From assembly GCA_009363175.1 (NCBI GenBank), contig CP045205.1, positions 1,736,001-1,800,000 of the forward strand: DNA of 64,000 bases, written 5' to 3'. This document shows, piece by piece, positions 7,784-15,181 of the stretch. The notes under the pieces were generated by a model. That model was not told the DNA's origin. It searched no databases and saw only the letters and a program-made list of their open reading frames with translations. Each line of letters begins with the position of its first letter. The stretch's first letter is position 1. The DNA comes from Citrobacter telavivensis. Lineage in GTDB: Bacteria > Pseudomonadota > Gammaproteobacteria > Enterobacterales > Enterobacteriaceae. The translations under genes were made by a program, and so were the position numbers.

Positions 7784-8243
7784 GCTGCAGAGGATGGATG
7801 ACTGGCTGACGGCATTGCTGGCAAATCTGGAGCCTGCAGCACGCAACCGTATGATGCGGCAACTGGCGCAACAGTTGCGCCGGATGCAGCAGCAGAACAT
7901 CAGGCTGCAGCGTAATCCAGACGGCACCGCCTTTGAGGCGCGCCGGGTGACGGCCAGAAGCAAAAAGGGGCGTATCAAGCGCCAGATGTTCGCCAAATTG
8001 CGCACCACTAAATACCTGAAAACCGCAGCCACTGCGGATTCTGCCAGCGTGCACTTTGAGAGGAAAGTTCAGCGGATTGCGCGGGTGCATCATTATGGGC
8101 TGCGTGATCGTGTCAGTAAAAAGGGAGGTGAAGTGAAGTATTCTGAACGTCGATTGTTAGGATTTAATATGAGCACACAGGATATGATAATCGAAAATCT
8201 ACTTGAGTTTTTTGTGGTTAACCATCTCTGGTTTAAAACATAA
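7776..8243 (+). CDS. S: P2 gpS-like tail completion protein with diverged C-terminus
   Basis: Partner of gpR in tail completion. GTG 7776 gives MDELQRMDDWLTALLANL, the gpS N-terminus, and 155 residues in total. Up to about residue 118 (HHYGLRDRVSKKG) it reads like gpS. The last 35 or so residues (NMSTQDMIIENLLEFF...) are encoded by AT-rich DNA and look unlike the usual P2 end. The base composition changes at about 8130, before the stop, which suggests the left junction of the inserted cargo gene lies inside S. Confidence 0.88.
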   Translation: MDELQRMDDWLTALLANLEPAARNRMMRQLAQQLRRMQQQNIRLQRNPDGTAFEARRVTARSKKGRIKRQMFAKLRTTKYLKTAATADSASVHFERKVQRIARVHHYGLRDRVSKKGGEVKYSERRLLGFNMSTQDMIIENLLEFFVVNHLWFKT

Positions 8244-8363
8244 ATAATGAAAATTTAATTTTGGTCGAAATTTTTTTTGTGTATGGAGGTTTTTTTTAGG
8301 TTTGTTTTTTGATTCGGATATTATTATGCTGATATTAAATCAAACCAATTGAAGAGGTGCGGC

Positions 8364-9416
8364 ATGATCAAAATAATGTCTGAATATAATAGTGATTATA
8401 AAAACCTAGAAGAATATATTGAAAGCCAATTAATAGAACAGAGTTTAACTGCTCAAGTTTACAAAGAGGATCAGCTTGCTCAATCACTAAATAGTGATGA
8501 AGGTCTTCTCAATATTTGCCGTAAAATGGATAACATACCTTCTGATTATATGAAGGAGATCGTTGATAATGTCCAAGGTGTAATGACTCTTCCAACAATC
8601 TACGATGACCGATTAAGTTATAGTATTGCATCTCATCTAATGAGTAAAGTGGAGTTAGTCGCGAAAAGTTTTCCCTTTGATCACCAAAATTATGGCGGAT
8701 TTTGTTGTGCCCCAACCGGTAAAGTTAGTGCGCTGGCTGCTCCGGTAAAGTGTTCAGACGGAAAATCAAAAGTTTTTATTATTTTTGAATCGGGGATATT
8801 TCATTTTGTTCATGGAGTCATTAGTTTGTTTGTGAGCAGTTATCCACGAACTCTTTTACAAGGGGGAAATGAAAAAGAGTGGAGAGCTGAATGGGAGAAA
8901 CATGTAAACGATGATCAAAATAGAACGGAGTTATTACAAAGTAAGACTGATTTGAACGAGTGGCGGAATTTCTTCAAAGATTACAATGTTCGCGGCCAAC
9001 TTGCATACACATCATTAATGAACTTTGGACCTGTGGGGCAAAAGCTCATACTGGATATGGTGTTAGGGTGTGAGATTTTCATAGCCGCACACGAGTATTC
9101 TCATGCCATGCTGAACCATCAGCACCCAGATTTAGATCCTTCTGAAGTAGAGAAAGAGGCAGATATGTGGGGCGTTAGAATTGCCTCAATCATATGTCGT
9201 GATGAAGGTGTTACGTTAACATTTATGATGGCTGGGATAGCTATATTTTTTTCCGCAATAGAAACAACAGTGCCATCTCATTATTTACCTGCTGCAGATC
9301 GAATTTCTTTTGTTATAAAATCATTAGAGATCAATGATTCAACACAAGAGAAAATACTTTCCGATATCGCGAGTTTAATGCAGGATGTATTCCGCGATAT
9401 TGTCAATATGAAATGA
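8364..9416 (+). CDS. AT-rich prophage cargo gene: HExxH zinc metalloprotein, function unknown
   Basis: A 350-residue protein I do not recognise as a named family. ATG 8364 has GAAGAGG at 8351-8357; an in-frame TTG at 8349 has none. Its clear motif is a gluzincin-like site: H243-E-Y-S-H247, followed by E263-K-E-A-D267, the ExxxD spacing seen in M48-type peptidases, with E263 the likely third zinc ligand. A hydrophobic stretch follows at about 285-298 (MMAGIAIFFSAIE); there is no signal peptide. The gene is far richer in A+T than S and V and has its own terminator. It sits between tail genes S and V, where P2 has nothing but the V promoter. It could be a lysogen-expressed moron such as a host-modifying or exclusion factor; that is inference from position. 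Confidence 0.75.
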   Translation: MIKIMSEYNSDYKNLEEYIESQLIEQSLTAQVYKEDQLAQSLNSDEGLLNICRKMDNIPSDYMKEIVDNVQGVMTLPTIYDDRLSYSIASHLMSKVELVAKSFPFDHQNYGGFCCAPTGKVSALAAPVKCSDGKSKVFIIFESGIFHFVHGVISLFVSSYPRTLLQGGNEKEWRAEWEKHVNDDQNRTELLQSKTDLNEWRNFFKDYNVRGQLAYTSLMNFGPVGQKLILDMVLGCEIFIAAHEYSHAMLNHQHPDLDPSEVEKEADMWGVRIASIICRDEGVTLTFMMAGIAIFFSAIETTVPSHYLPAADRISFVIKSLEINDSTQEKILSDIASLMQDVFRDIVNMK

Positions 9417-9449
9417 CTATTTTTAGACAATTGACCGGCTTCATACAAC

Positions 9450-9478
9450 CTCGCAGTGAATAAGTGCTGCGAGTTTTT
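9450..9478 (+). terminator. Rho-independent terminator of the cargo metalloprotein gene
   Basis: CTCGCAG (9450-9456), a 10-base loop and CTGCGAG (9467-9473) are followed by five T (9474-9478). It starts 33 bases after the cargo gene stop and just before the V promoter site. It would keep cargo transcription out of the V operon and supports the cargo gene as an independent unit. Confidence 0.85.
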
Positions 9479-9497
9479 CATTTTCCTCCAAACTTCT

Positions 9498-9517
9498 TTG
9501 TATCCTTGCTTATACAA
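9498..9517 (+). promoter_or_regulatory. Ogr-type activator site of the V operon promoter
   Basis: TTGT (9498-9501), 12 bases, ACAA (9514-9517), a perfect palindromic match to the P2 late activator site. The centre is 9507.5, so a start about 55 bases downstream falls near 9562. A TATTAC-like -10 sits at 9554-9559. The site lies between the cargo-gene terminator and V, where P2 has its PV promoter. Confidence 0.78.
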
Positions 9518-9542
9518 TCAAACAAGATCAAATTACTTACAA

Positions 9543-9578
9543 AAGTTGTGCATTATTACTTTTATGAATGCACAACTT
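9543..9578. repeat. Perfect 12-bp inverted repeat around the V start codon
   Basis: AAGTTGTGCATT (9543-9554) and AATGCACAACTT (9567-9578) are perfect reverse complements separated by 12 bases that contain the putative -10 region and the first ATG of V (9564-9566). No T-run follows, so it is not a standard terminator. It could be an operator, or a hairpin that hides the start codon. Confidence 0.8.
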
Positions 9579-10142
9579 ACAGAAATCATGCGCCTTATCA
9601 CCAACCTGATCCGCACCGGCACAGTGACCGAAGTGGACCGGGAAAACTGGCTGTGCCGGGTGAGAGTGGGCGAGCTTGAAACCAACTGGATTAACTGGCT
9701 GACGTTGCGTGCCGGTGGTGCCCGTACATGGTGGTGTCCGTCGCCGGATGAGCAGGTGGTGGTGCTGAGTATGGGTGGCAATCTGGAAACTGCTTTTGCG
9801 TTGCCTGCCATCTATTCCAGTCAGTTTGCGCCACCGTCGGATTCCGTGGACGGCTGCGTGACGGAGTACCCGGACGGGGGCTGGTTTGAGTATGAACCCG
9901 CCACCGGGCGGTGGTATGTCAGGGGTATCAAATCCATGGTGATCGAGGCGGCGGACAATATCACCCTCAAAACCGGTGAGTTTGTGGTGGAGGCCGACAC
10001 CACGCGCATTAACAGCGAGGTGGTGATCAATGGCGGCGTTACCCAGGGAGGCGGTGCGATGAGTTCTAACGGGATCGTGGTGGATGACCATGTGCATACC
10101 GGTGTTGCGAAGGGTGGTGCAAATACCGGAGGTCCGGTATGA
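9564..10142 (+). CDS. V: P2 gpV-like baseplate spike protein
   Basis: Membrane-piercing spike at the tip of the baseplate. It has 192 residues (P2: 211). An OB-fold region at about 15-90 is followed by a repetitive beta-helix stalk. The tip has an HVHTG motif (HxH) near the C-terminus, the place where P2 spike histidines bind iron. ATG 9564 aligns with the P2 start but has no clear ribosome site and would be nearly leaderless from the predicted promoter; ATG 9588 is an alternative. The stop overlaps the ATG of W. Confidence 0.93.
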   Translation: MNAQLTEIMRLITNLIRTGTVTEVDRENWLCRVRVGELETNWINWLTLRAGGARTWWCPSPDEQVVVLSMGGNLETAFALPAIYSSQFAPPSDSVDGCVTEYPDGGWFEYEPATGRWYVRGIKSMVIEAADNITLKTGEFVVEADTTRINSEVVINGGVTQGGGAMSSNGIVVDDHVHTGVAKGGANTGGPV

Positions 10143-10498
10143 CGCTGTATATCGGCATGAACCAGAAGGACGGGCAGAGCATCACGGACACTGACCATCT
10201 GCGCCAGTCTGTGCGCGATATTCTGCTGACGCCACAGGGCAGCCGTATTGCCCGACGGGAGTATGGTTCCCTTTTATCCGTGCTGATTGACCAGCCGCAG
10301 AACCCGGCGCTGCGCCTGCAGGTCATGTCTGCGGTCTATGTGGCCCTGAGTCGCTGGGAGCCACGGCTTGCGCTGGATTCCATCACCATCAGCAGCAATT
10401 TTGACGGCTCCATGGTGGTTGAGCTTACCGGGCAGCGCAACAACGGCGCGCCGGTTTCCCTTTCGGTATCAACAGGAGCAGAAAATGGCAGTAATTGA
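10139..10498 (+). CDS. W: P2 gpW-like baseplate protein
   Basis: Baseplate wedge protein homologous to T4 gp25. The 119 residues are close to P2 gpW (115). LRQSVRDILLTPQGSRIARR is the characteristic gp25/gpW motif (about 21-40), and REYGSLLSVLID follows. It starts at ATG 10139 within the stop of V and overlaps J by 14 bases, so V, W and J form one translationally coupled group. Confidence 0.95.
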   Translation: MTLYIGMNQKDGQSITDTDHLRQSVRDILLTPQGSRIARREYGSLLSVLIDQPQNPALRLQVMSAVYVALSRWEPRLALDSITISSNFDGSMVVELTGQRNNGAPVSLSVSTGAENGSN

Positions 10499-11393
10499 CA
10501 TTTCCCTGCTGCCCGCGCCGCAGATAGTAGATGTGCCGGATTTTGAGACATTGCTGGCAGAACGCAAGGCCGCCTTTGTGGCCCTTTATCCGACTGATGA
10601 ACAGGAGGCCGTTATGCGCACGTTAGCGCTGGAGTCTGAACCCGTCACCAAGCTGCTGCAGGAAAGCACCTACCGCGAAATACTGTTGCGCCAGCGTATT
10701 AACGAGGCCGCGCAGGCGGTCATGGTGGCATATGCCATCGGCGGCGATCTCGATCAGCTGGCAGTCAACTACAACGTGAAACGCCTGACGGTAACGCCTG
10801 CTGACAGCGACGCGGTGCCGCCGGTCGCGGCAGTGATGGAAAGCGATGAGGCGCTGCGTCTGCGTGTTCCGGCTGCGTTTGAGGGATTGTCCGTTGCGGG
10901 GCCGACGGCGGCCTATGAGTTTCACGCCAGAAGCGCGGACGGGCGCGTGGCGGATGCCAGCGCAACCAGCCCGGCACCGGCGGAGGTGGTACTTACCGTA
11001 CTGAGTCGTGAGGGTGATGGTACAGCAGAGGCTGATCTGCTGGCGGTAGTTGAGCAGGCGCTTAACAGCGAGAGCGTGCGTCCGGTGGCAGACCGCCTGA
11101 CGGTGCGCAGCGCCGAAATTATCCCTTACAGCGTGGATGCGACGATCTATCTTTATCCGGGGCCAGAAGCTGAGCCGGTGATGGCGGCGGCAAAAGCCAG
11201 CCTACAGAAGTATATCGCCAGTCAGACGCGGCTGGGCCGTGATATCCGTCGCAGCGCGATTTATGCCACGCTGCATGTCGAGGGCGTCCAGCGTGTGGAG
11301 CTGGCGTCACCGCTGGCTGATATGGTGCTGGATAAGACGCAGGCGGCGTTCTGTACGGAATGGAGCGTAACCAACGGGGGCACGGATGAATAG
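10485..11393 (+). CDS. J: P2 gpJ-like baseplate assembly protein
   Basis: Baseplate wedge protein (baseplate J family), equal in length to P2 gpJ at 302 residues. The start chosen is ATG 10485, preceded by ACAGGAG; the longer frame from 10368 is a shadow of W. It begins MAVIDISLLPAPQIVDVPDF, and LRQRINEAAQAVMVAYAIGG (about 65-84) is a family signature. The stop overlaps the ATG of I. Confidence 0.95.
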   Translation: MAVIDISLLPAPQIVDVPDFETLLAERKAAFVALYPTDEQEAVMRTLALESEPVTKLLQESTYREILLRQRINEAAQAVMVAYAIGGDLDQLAVNYNVKRLTVTPADSDAVPPVAAVMESDEALRLRVPAAFEGLSVAGPTAAYEFHARSADGRVADASATSPAPAEVVLTVLSREGDGTAEADLLAVVEQALNSESVRPVADRLTVRSAEIIPYSVDATIYLYPGPEAEPVMAAAKASLQKYIASQTRLGRDIRRSAIYATLHVEGVQRVELASPLADMVLDKTQAAFCTEWSVTNGGTDE

Positions 11394-11991
11394 CCTGCTG
11401 CCGTCAGGTTCATCGCTGCTTGAGCGCCGACTGGCGCAGACCTGCAGCGGGATTTCCGGACTTATGGTGCCGCTGCGCGATTTGTGGAACCCGGCAACGT
11501 GTCCGGTCAGCTTTCTGCCGTATCTGGCGTGGGCGTTTTCCGTTGACCGCTGGGACGAAAGCTGGGCGGAGAGCGTCAAGCGCCGGGTGGTGCAGGATGC
11601 TTTCTATATTCACCAGCACAAGGGGACAACCAGCGCAGTGCGGCGCGTGGTGGAGCCGTTTGGCTTCCTGATTCGCATCATTGAGTGGTGGCAGACCGGC
11701 GAAACGCCGGGGACGTTCCGTCTGGATATTGGCGTGCAGGACCAGGGCATCACGGAAGAAACCTATCTGGAACTGGAGCGCCTCATCGGTGATGCCAAAC
11801 CGTGCAGCCGTCACCTGATCGGCATGTCCATCAACCTGCAGACCAGCGGCCCCTATTTTGTAGGCGCGGCTACCTACACCGGCGAAGAAATCACGATCTA
11901 CCCGTATATCAACGACACCATTATTTCCGGTGGCGCCGCTTACGAGGGCGGGGCAGTCCATGTTATTGACACAATGAGAGTGAATCCATGA
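11386..11991 (+). CDS. I: P2 gpI-like tail protein
   Basis: Baseplate/tail protein that links the baseplate to the tail fibre. It has 201 residues (P2 gpI is 176). LLPSGSSLLERRLAQ at the N-terminus and LPYLAWAFSVDRWDESW (about 45-61) are typical gpI motifs. It starts inside the last codons of J, and its stop overlaps the ATG of H. Confidence 0.94.
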   Translation: MNSLLPSGSSLLERRLAQTCSGISGLMVPLRDLWNPATCPVSFLPYLAWAFSVDRWDESWAESVKRRVVQDAFYIHQHKGTTSAVRRVVEPFGFLIRIIEWWQTGETPGTFRLDIGVQDQGITEETYLELERLIGDAKPCSRHLIGMSINLQTSGPYFVGAATYTGEEITIYPYINDTIISGGAAYEGGAVHVIDTMRVNP

Positions 11992-13145
11992 GCGCAAAAT
12001 TTTACACCCTGCTGACGGATATCGGGGCGGCGAAACTGGCAAGCGCCGCCGCGCTCGGTGTCCCGTTGAAAATTACCCAGATGGCGGTGGGAGACGGTGG
12101 TGGCGTATTACCCACGCCAAGCGCGCAGCAAACCGCGTTAGTTGCTGAAAAACGCCGCGCTTCCCTCAATATGCTGTATATCGATCCGCAAAACAGCAGC
12201 CAGATTATCGCTGAACAGGTGATCCCCGAAACGGAGGGCGGTTGGTGGATTCGTGAGGTAGGTCTGTTTGATGAGACTGGCGCATTGATTGCCGTGGGTA
12301 ACTGCCCGGAGAGCTACAAGCCGCAGCTGGCGGAGGGGAGCGGGCGCACGCAGACTGTCAGAATGGTGTTGATTACCAGCAGCACTGATAACATCACCCT
12401 GAAAATTGACCCGGCAGTGGTACTGGCAACTCGTAAATATGTTGATGACAAGGTGCTGGAGTTAAAAGTGTATGTGGATGACCTGATGGCGAAGCATGTC
12501 GCAGCTAACGATCCTCATACGCAGTATGCGCCAAAAGCCAGTCCGACATTCACTGGTACGCCAAAAGCGCCGACGGCGGCGGCAGGCAATAATTCCACGC
12601 AACTTGCTAACACGGCTTTTGTGCAGGCGGCAATTGCAGCACTGGTGGCATCTTCTCCAGCTGCACTCGATACCCTTAACGAACTGGCGGAGGCGTTGGG
12701 AAACGATCCTAATTTTGCCACCACCATGACAAATGCGCTTGCCGGAAAGATGGACAAGGCTGCCAATGGAAAAGACATTGCTGATGTTTCAGAGTTTCTC
12801 AAAAACCTTGGTTTGGGAGAGATTGCGAAAAGAGATGTCGGTACCGGCGCAAATCAGATACCGGATATGTCCAGCTTTGGCGCTGGCTCAGGATGGTGCC
12901 AATTGCCTAACGGGAAACTATTGCAGTGGGGTGTTTACACCGGTACTGCTGCATCAGCGACCATTAATTTCCCGATTCCTTTTCCAACCACGCAAGGTAG
13001 AGTGATCCTTAGCTTATCCGGGACTGCAACCAACACGGATACGGCCTATATCATTCAAGATGATAATTTACTTTCGCGGACGTCATTTTCTTTTCGCCGT
13101 ACTGGTTCTCAAGTTCGTTTTAACTGGTTCTGCATAGGTGAATAA
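11988..13145 (+). CDS. H: P2 gpH-like tail fibre protein, short form
   Basis: Receptor-binding tail fibre. It has 385 residues, much shorter than P2 gpH (669). The N-terminal 160 or so residues are the baseplate-attachment domain (MSAKFYTLLTDIGAAKLASA; GGWWIREVGLFDETG). A short collagen-like/phage-tail repeat follows (PKASPTFTGTPKAPT, about 180-194), then a C-terminal domain with GWCQLPNGKLLQWG (about 302-315), a gp53-type receptor-binding tip. The last 80 residues use more A+T-rich codons than the start, as expected for a tip acquired by exchange. Confidence 0.92.
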   Translation: MSAKFYTLLTDIGAAKLASAAALGVPLKITQMAVGDGGGVLPTPSAQQTALVAEKRRASLNMLYIDPQNSSQIIAEQVIPETEGGWWIREVGLFDETGALIAVGNCPESYKPQLAEGSGRTQTVRMVLITSSTDNITLKIDPAVVLATRKYVDDKVLELKVYVDDLMAKHVAANDPHTQYAPKASPTFTGTPKAPTAAAGNNSTQLANTAFVQAAIAALVASSPAALDTLNELAEALGNDPNFATTMTNALAGKMDKAANGKDIADVSEFLKNLGLGEIAKRDVGTGANQIPDMSSFGAGSGWCQLPNGKLLQWGVYTGTAASATINFPIPFPTTQGRVILSLSGTATNTDTAYIIQDDNLLSRTSFSFRRTGSQVRFNWFCIGE

Positions 13146-13146
13146 A

Positions 13147-13560
13147 ATGAATAAATATAAATGGTCAGCAAAATATAACGCATTTTTCCCGATTGAAATG
13201 CTTCATATATATCAATCGTCATGGGATGAACTTAGTGATTTAATTGATATTGATGATACTGTTGAGGCTGAATTTAACGGGGAGCCACCTGAAGGGAAAG
13301 TGCGGGGGGTTGTTGATAACATGCCAGCATGGGTAAGCGAGCCACCACCAACACAGGAAGAACTAACAGCAAATGCCGAAAATATGAAGTTGAATCTGAA
13401 GACTAAAGCCGATTCTGAAATTGCGTGGCGGCAGGATGCGTTAGATGCGGAGATCGCGACTGATGAAGAAACCGTTACGCTGACTGAATGGAAAAAATAC
13501 CGGGTTTTGTTGATGAGAGTTGATCCTGCGTCACCAGTATGGCCAGCCCTTCCGGTTTAG
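13147..13560 (+). CDS. Tail fibre assembly protein (gpG/Tfa-like)
   Basis: Probable chaperone for the distal tail fibre, placed directly after H as in P2 (gene G). It has 137 residues from ATG 13147; a GTG at 13138 in the end of H is an alternative. It carries the Tfa pattern: FNGEPPEGKVRGVVDNMPAW in the N-terminal half and a C-terminal WRQDALDAEIATDEE...LTEWKKYRVLLMRVDPASPVWP. The first 90 bases are AT-rich like the fibre tip, so tip and chaperone were probably acquired together. Confidence 0.9.
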   Translation: MNKYKWSAKYNAFFPIEMLHIYQSSWDELSDLIDIDDTVEAEFNGEPPEGKVRGVVDNMPAWVSEPPPTQEELTANAENMKLNLKTKADSEIAWRQDALDAEIATDEETVTLTEWKKYRVLLMRVDPASPVWPALPV

Positions 13561-13658
13561 CCTGTCGTAAACTTATATCGGCTGATATAACGCTCTAAAA
13601 ATAAAGCATAAACTGATACTATCTAAACATTGGTTAGTTGCGAAGGTTGCAATTATAA

Positions 13659-13691
13659 GGTCTGAGTCCGATAGGATATCGAACTCAGACC
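13659..13691. repeat. Long hairpin between tail fibre assembly and acyltransferase genes
   Basis: GGTCTGAGT (13659-13667), one unpaired C, CGATA (13669-13673), loop GGA, TATCG (13677-13681), one unpaired A, ACTCAGACC (13683-13691): 14 pairs with a single mismatch. No T-run follows on the plus strand. Reading leftward, the hairpin is followed by TTATAATTG, a poor tract. It lies between two convergent genes, so a terminator role for either is possible, but the form is not canonical. Confidence 0.75.
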
Positions 13692-13747
13692 CTGAAAGAA
13701 TAACATGAGCTATCCAAACTTTATGGAGTCAGCCCTTGTTGGAGGGG

Positions 13748-14773
13748 TTAACCGGTGAACACCTGATTAACAAAACTAGATAACCATGACTGTTTAATTC
13801 GCCGTGTAATCCGATTAATAAGTTTACGTTGATAAACAGCCATCGAAATGGAGAAGATAGAGGTTATGATAAGGCTAATGGAATAATGATAATTGCTAAA
13901 GTAGTTTTTCGTGAAAAAAATCATTGGAATGTGCCACAGATATATCCATATCGTATTTGTAGCTATATTGTTAATGATTAGTGCGAATGTTTTATTTTTT
14001 AACCTGAAGTGCTGTAATGAAGAGTAAATAGTAATAGATATGATTATTGCATAAGAAATATAAATAATAGTAGGAGGGGTTTTATAATCATTGACTCTAA
14101 AGTTATTAAAATAAAATACACAAAAAAACAGAAGTAGTGCTGCGTGTATAATGAATATTATTGATAGTTTTTTGGTGGTCAATGATGAGGCTAAATATCC
14201 GATTACAAACATTAAACCGTAAGAAACGGAATGAATAAAATAATCACTCAATATGAAACTTATAAATTTATTATCTTTGTATGGTGGGGTGAAATGTGCA
14301 AAGGTAATAAGAACACACATTAGAGTAAATAAAAGAACGGTTTTCAGTTCACCACATTTTTTTATTAATAAGACATACAGAGGGGAAAGGAGAGCGACGA
14401 TTAAAAATACTCTGATTATCCATACGTAGCCAAATCCGCTTTCTAATTTAAAAGAGCTTGTCATTGTATTGTAATTTAAAGTCCAGTGGGTTATTTTTAT
14501 ATTAAATAGAAAGGTTACTAGGTAAAAGAAAAACAAAAAAATCCACACAGGGAAAACAAGTCGCTTAATCCTTGACCATACATATGATAAATAATTCACT
14601 GAGGTTTTTTTAGCGAGAAAAAATGAAGCGCCTGAAATAAAAACCATCATGGGGACGTCAAAGGTCCTTATCTGAAACAAGATGTCAGAAGGTGTCGGGT
14701 TCATGTGAGCAAGGATGATTAGCAGTATTCCCAACGATCTCATTATATCAATAGTAAAATTTCTATCTTTCAT
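13748..14773 (-). CDS. Acyltransferase-3 family membrane protein (prophage cargo)
   Basis: An integral membrane acyltransferase of the OafA/acyltransferase-3 family, 341 residues with about ten hydrophobic helices. The N-terminus carries the family motif: FTIDIMRSLGILLIILAHMN (about 6-25), the R and H being the expected catalytic pair. The members I know O-acetylate surface polysaccharides, so O-antigen modification of the lysogen is the likely role; the substrate is unknown. The gene is strikingly AT-rich, runs against the late genes and occupies the P2 Z/fun position, a known cargo site between G and FI. Confidence 0.88.
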   Translation of the reverse strand: MKDRNFTIDIMRSLGILLIILAHMNPTPSDILFQIRTFDVPMMVFISGASFFLAKKTSVNYLSYVWSRIKRLVFPVWIFLFFFYLVTFLFNIKITHWTLNYNTMTSSFKLESGFGYVWIIRVFLIVALLSPLYVLLIKKCGELKTVLLFTLMCVLITFAHFTPPYKDNKFISFILSDYFIHSVSYGLMFVIGYLASSLTTKKLSIIFIIHAALLLFFCVFYFNNFRVNDYKTPPTIIYISYAIIISITIYSSLQHFRLKNKTFALIINNIATNTIWIYLWHIPMIFFTKNYFSNYHYSISLIITSIFSISMAVYQRKLINRITRRIKQSWLSSFVNQVFTG

Positions 14774-15088
14774 TTATATGCTCGCCAAAAATTAAAAGTG
14801 CTTACATAGTGATTAATTGTACAGCATTCTTCTACAAGTTGTGATAATTACAGAAATAAATTATAGAGAAATGGCCTTCGCTGGTAAAGTAAAAAAAATT
14901 TATCATAAAAGATGTTTTTTTTCAGATTAATTCTAAATGTTGGAGCCAACTAATTATCTTGCAATATGCTGAATATATTGCATTGGTTTATGCTCGCTCA
15001 GTAGAATATTAGGTTTTGATGATTATTGGATATCCACACTATATCAAAAAAAATTTCCTGCCAGCCGGTTTGCATGACAATGGTTTCA
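14774..15088. other. AT-rich non-coding interval between acyltransferase gene and FI promoter
   Basis: No convincing coding frame on either strand. It presumably holds the leftward promoter of the acyltransferase gene, but I see no clear -35/-10 pair. An 8-bp inverted repeat lies at 14960-14967 and 14975-14982 (TGCAATAT / ATATTGCA), and a 5-bp one at about 14942-14953 (GTTGG-AG-CCAAC). Base composition matches the cargo gene until about 15060, where phage-like composition returns; that is the likely right junction of the insertion. Confidence 0.6.
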
Positions 15089-15108
15089 TTGTGCCAGCAC
15101 TGACACAT
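15089..15108 (+). promoter_or_regulatory. Ogr-type activator site of the FI operon promoter
   Basis: TTGT (15089-15092), 12 bases, ACAT (15105-15108). It keeps the TGT-N12-ACA core. The centre at 15098.5 predicts a start near 15153, about 29 bases before FI. This corresponds to P2's PF promoter. Confidence 0.75.
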
Positions 15109-15181
15109 TACTGACCGCGTGCACGAGATGTCTATCACCCTGAACATAGGCAGACACCCTGTAAACCGGAGAGACTGCCTT

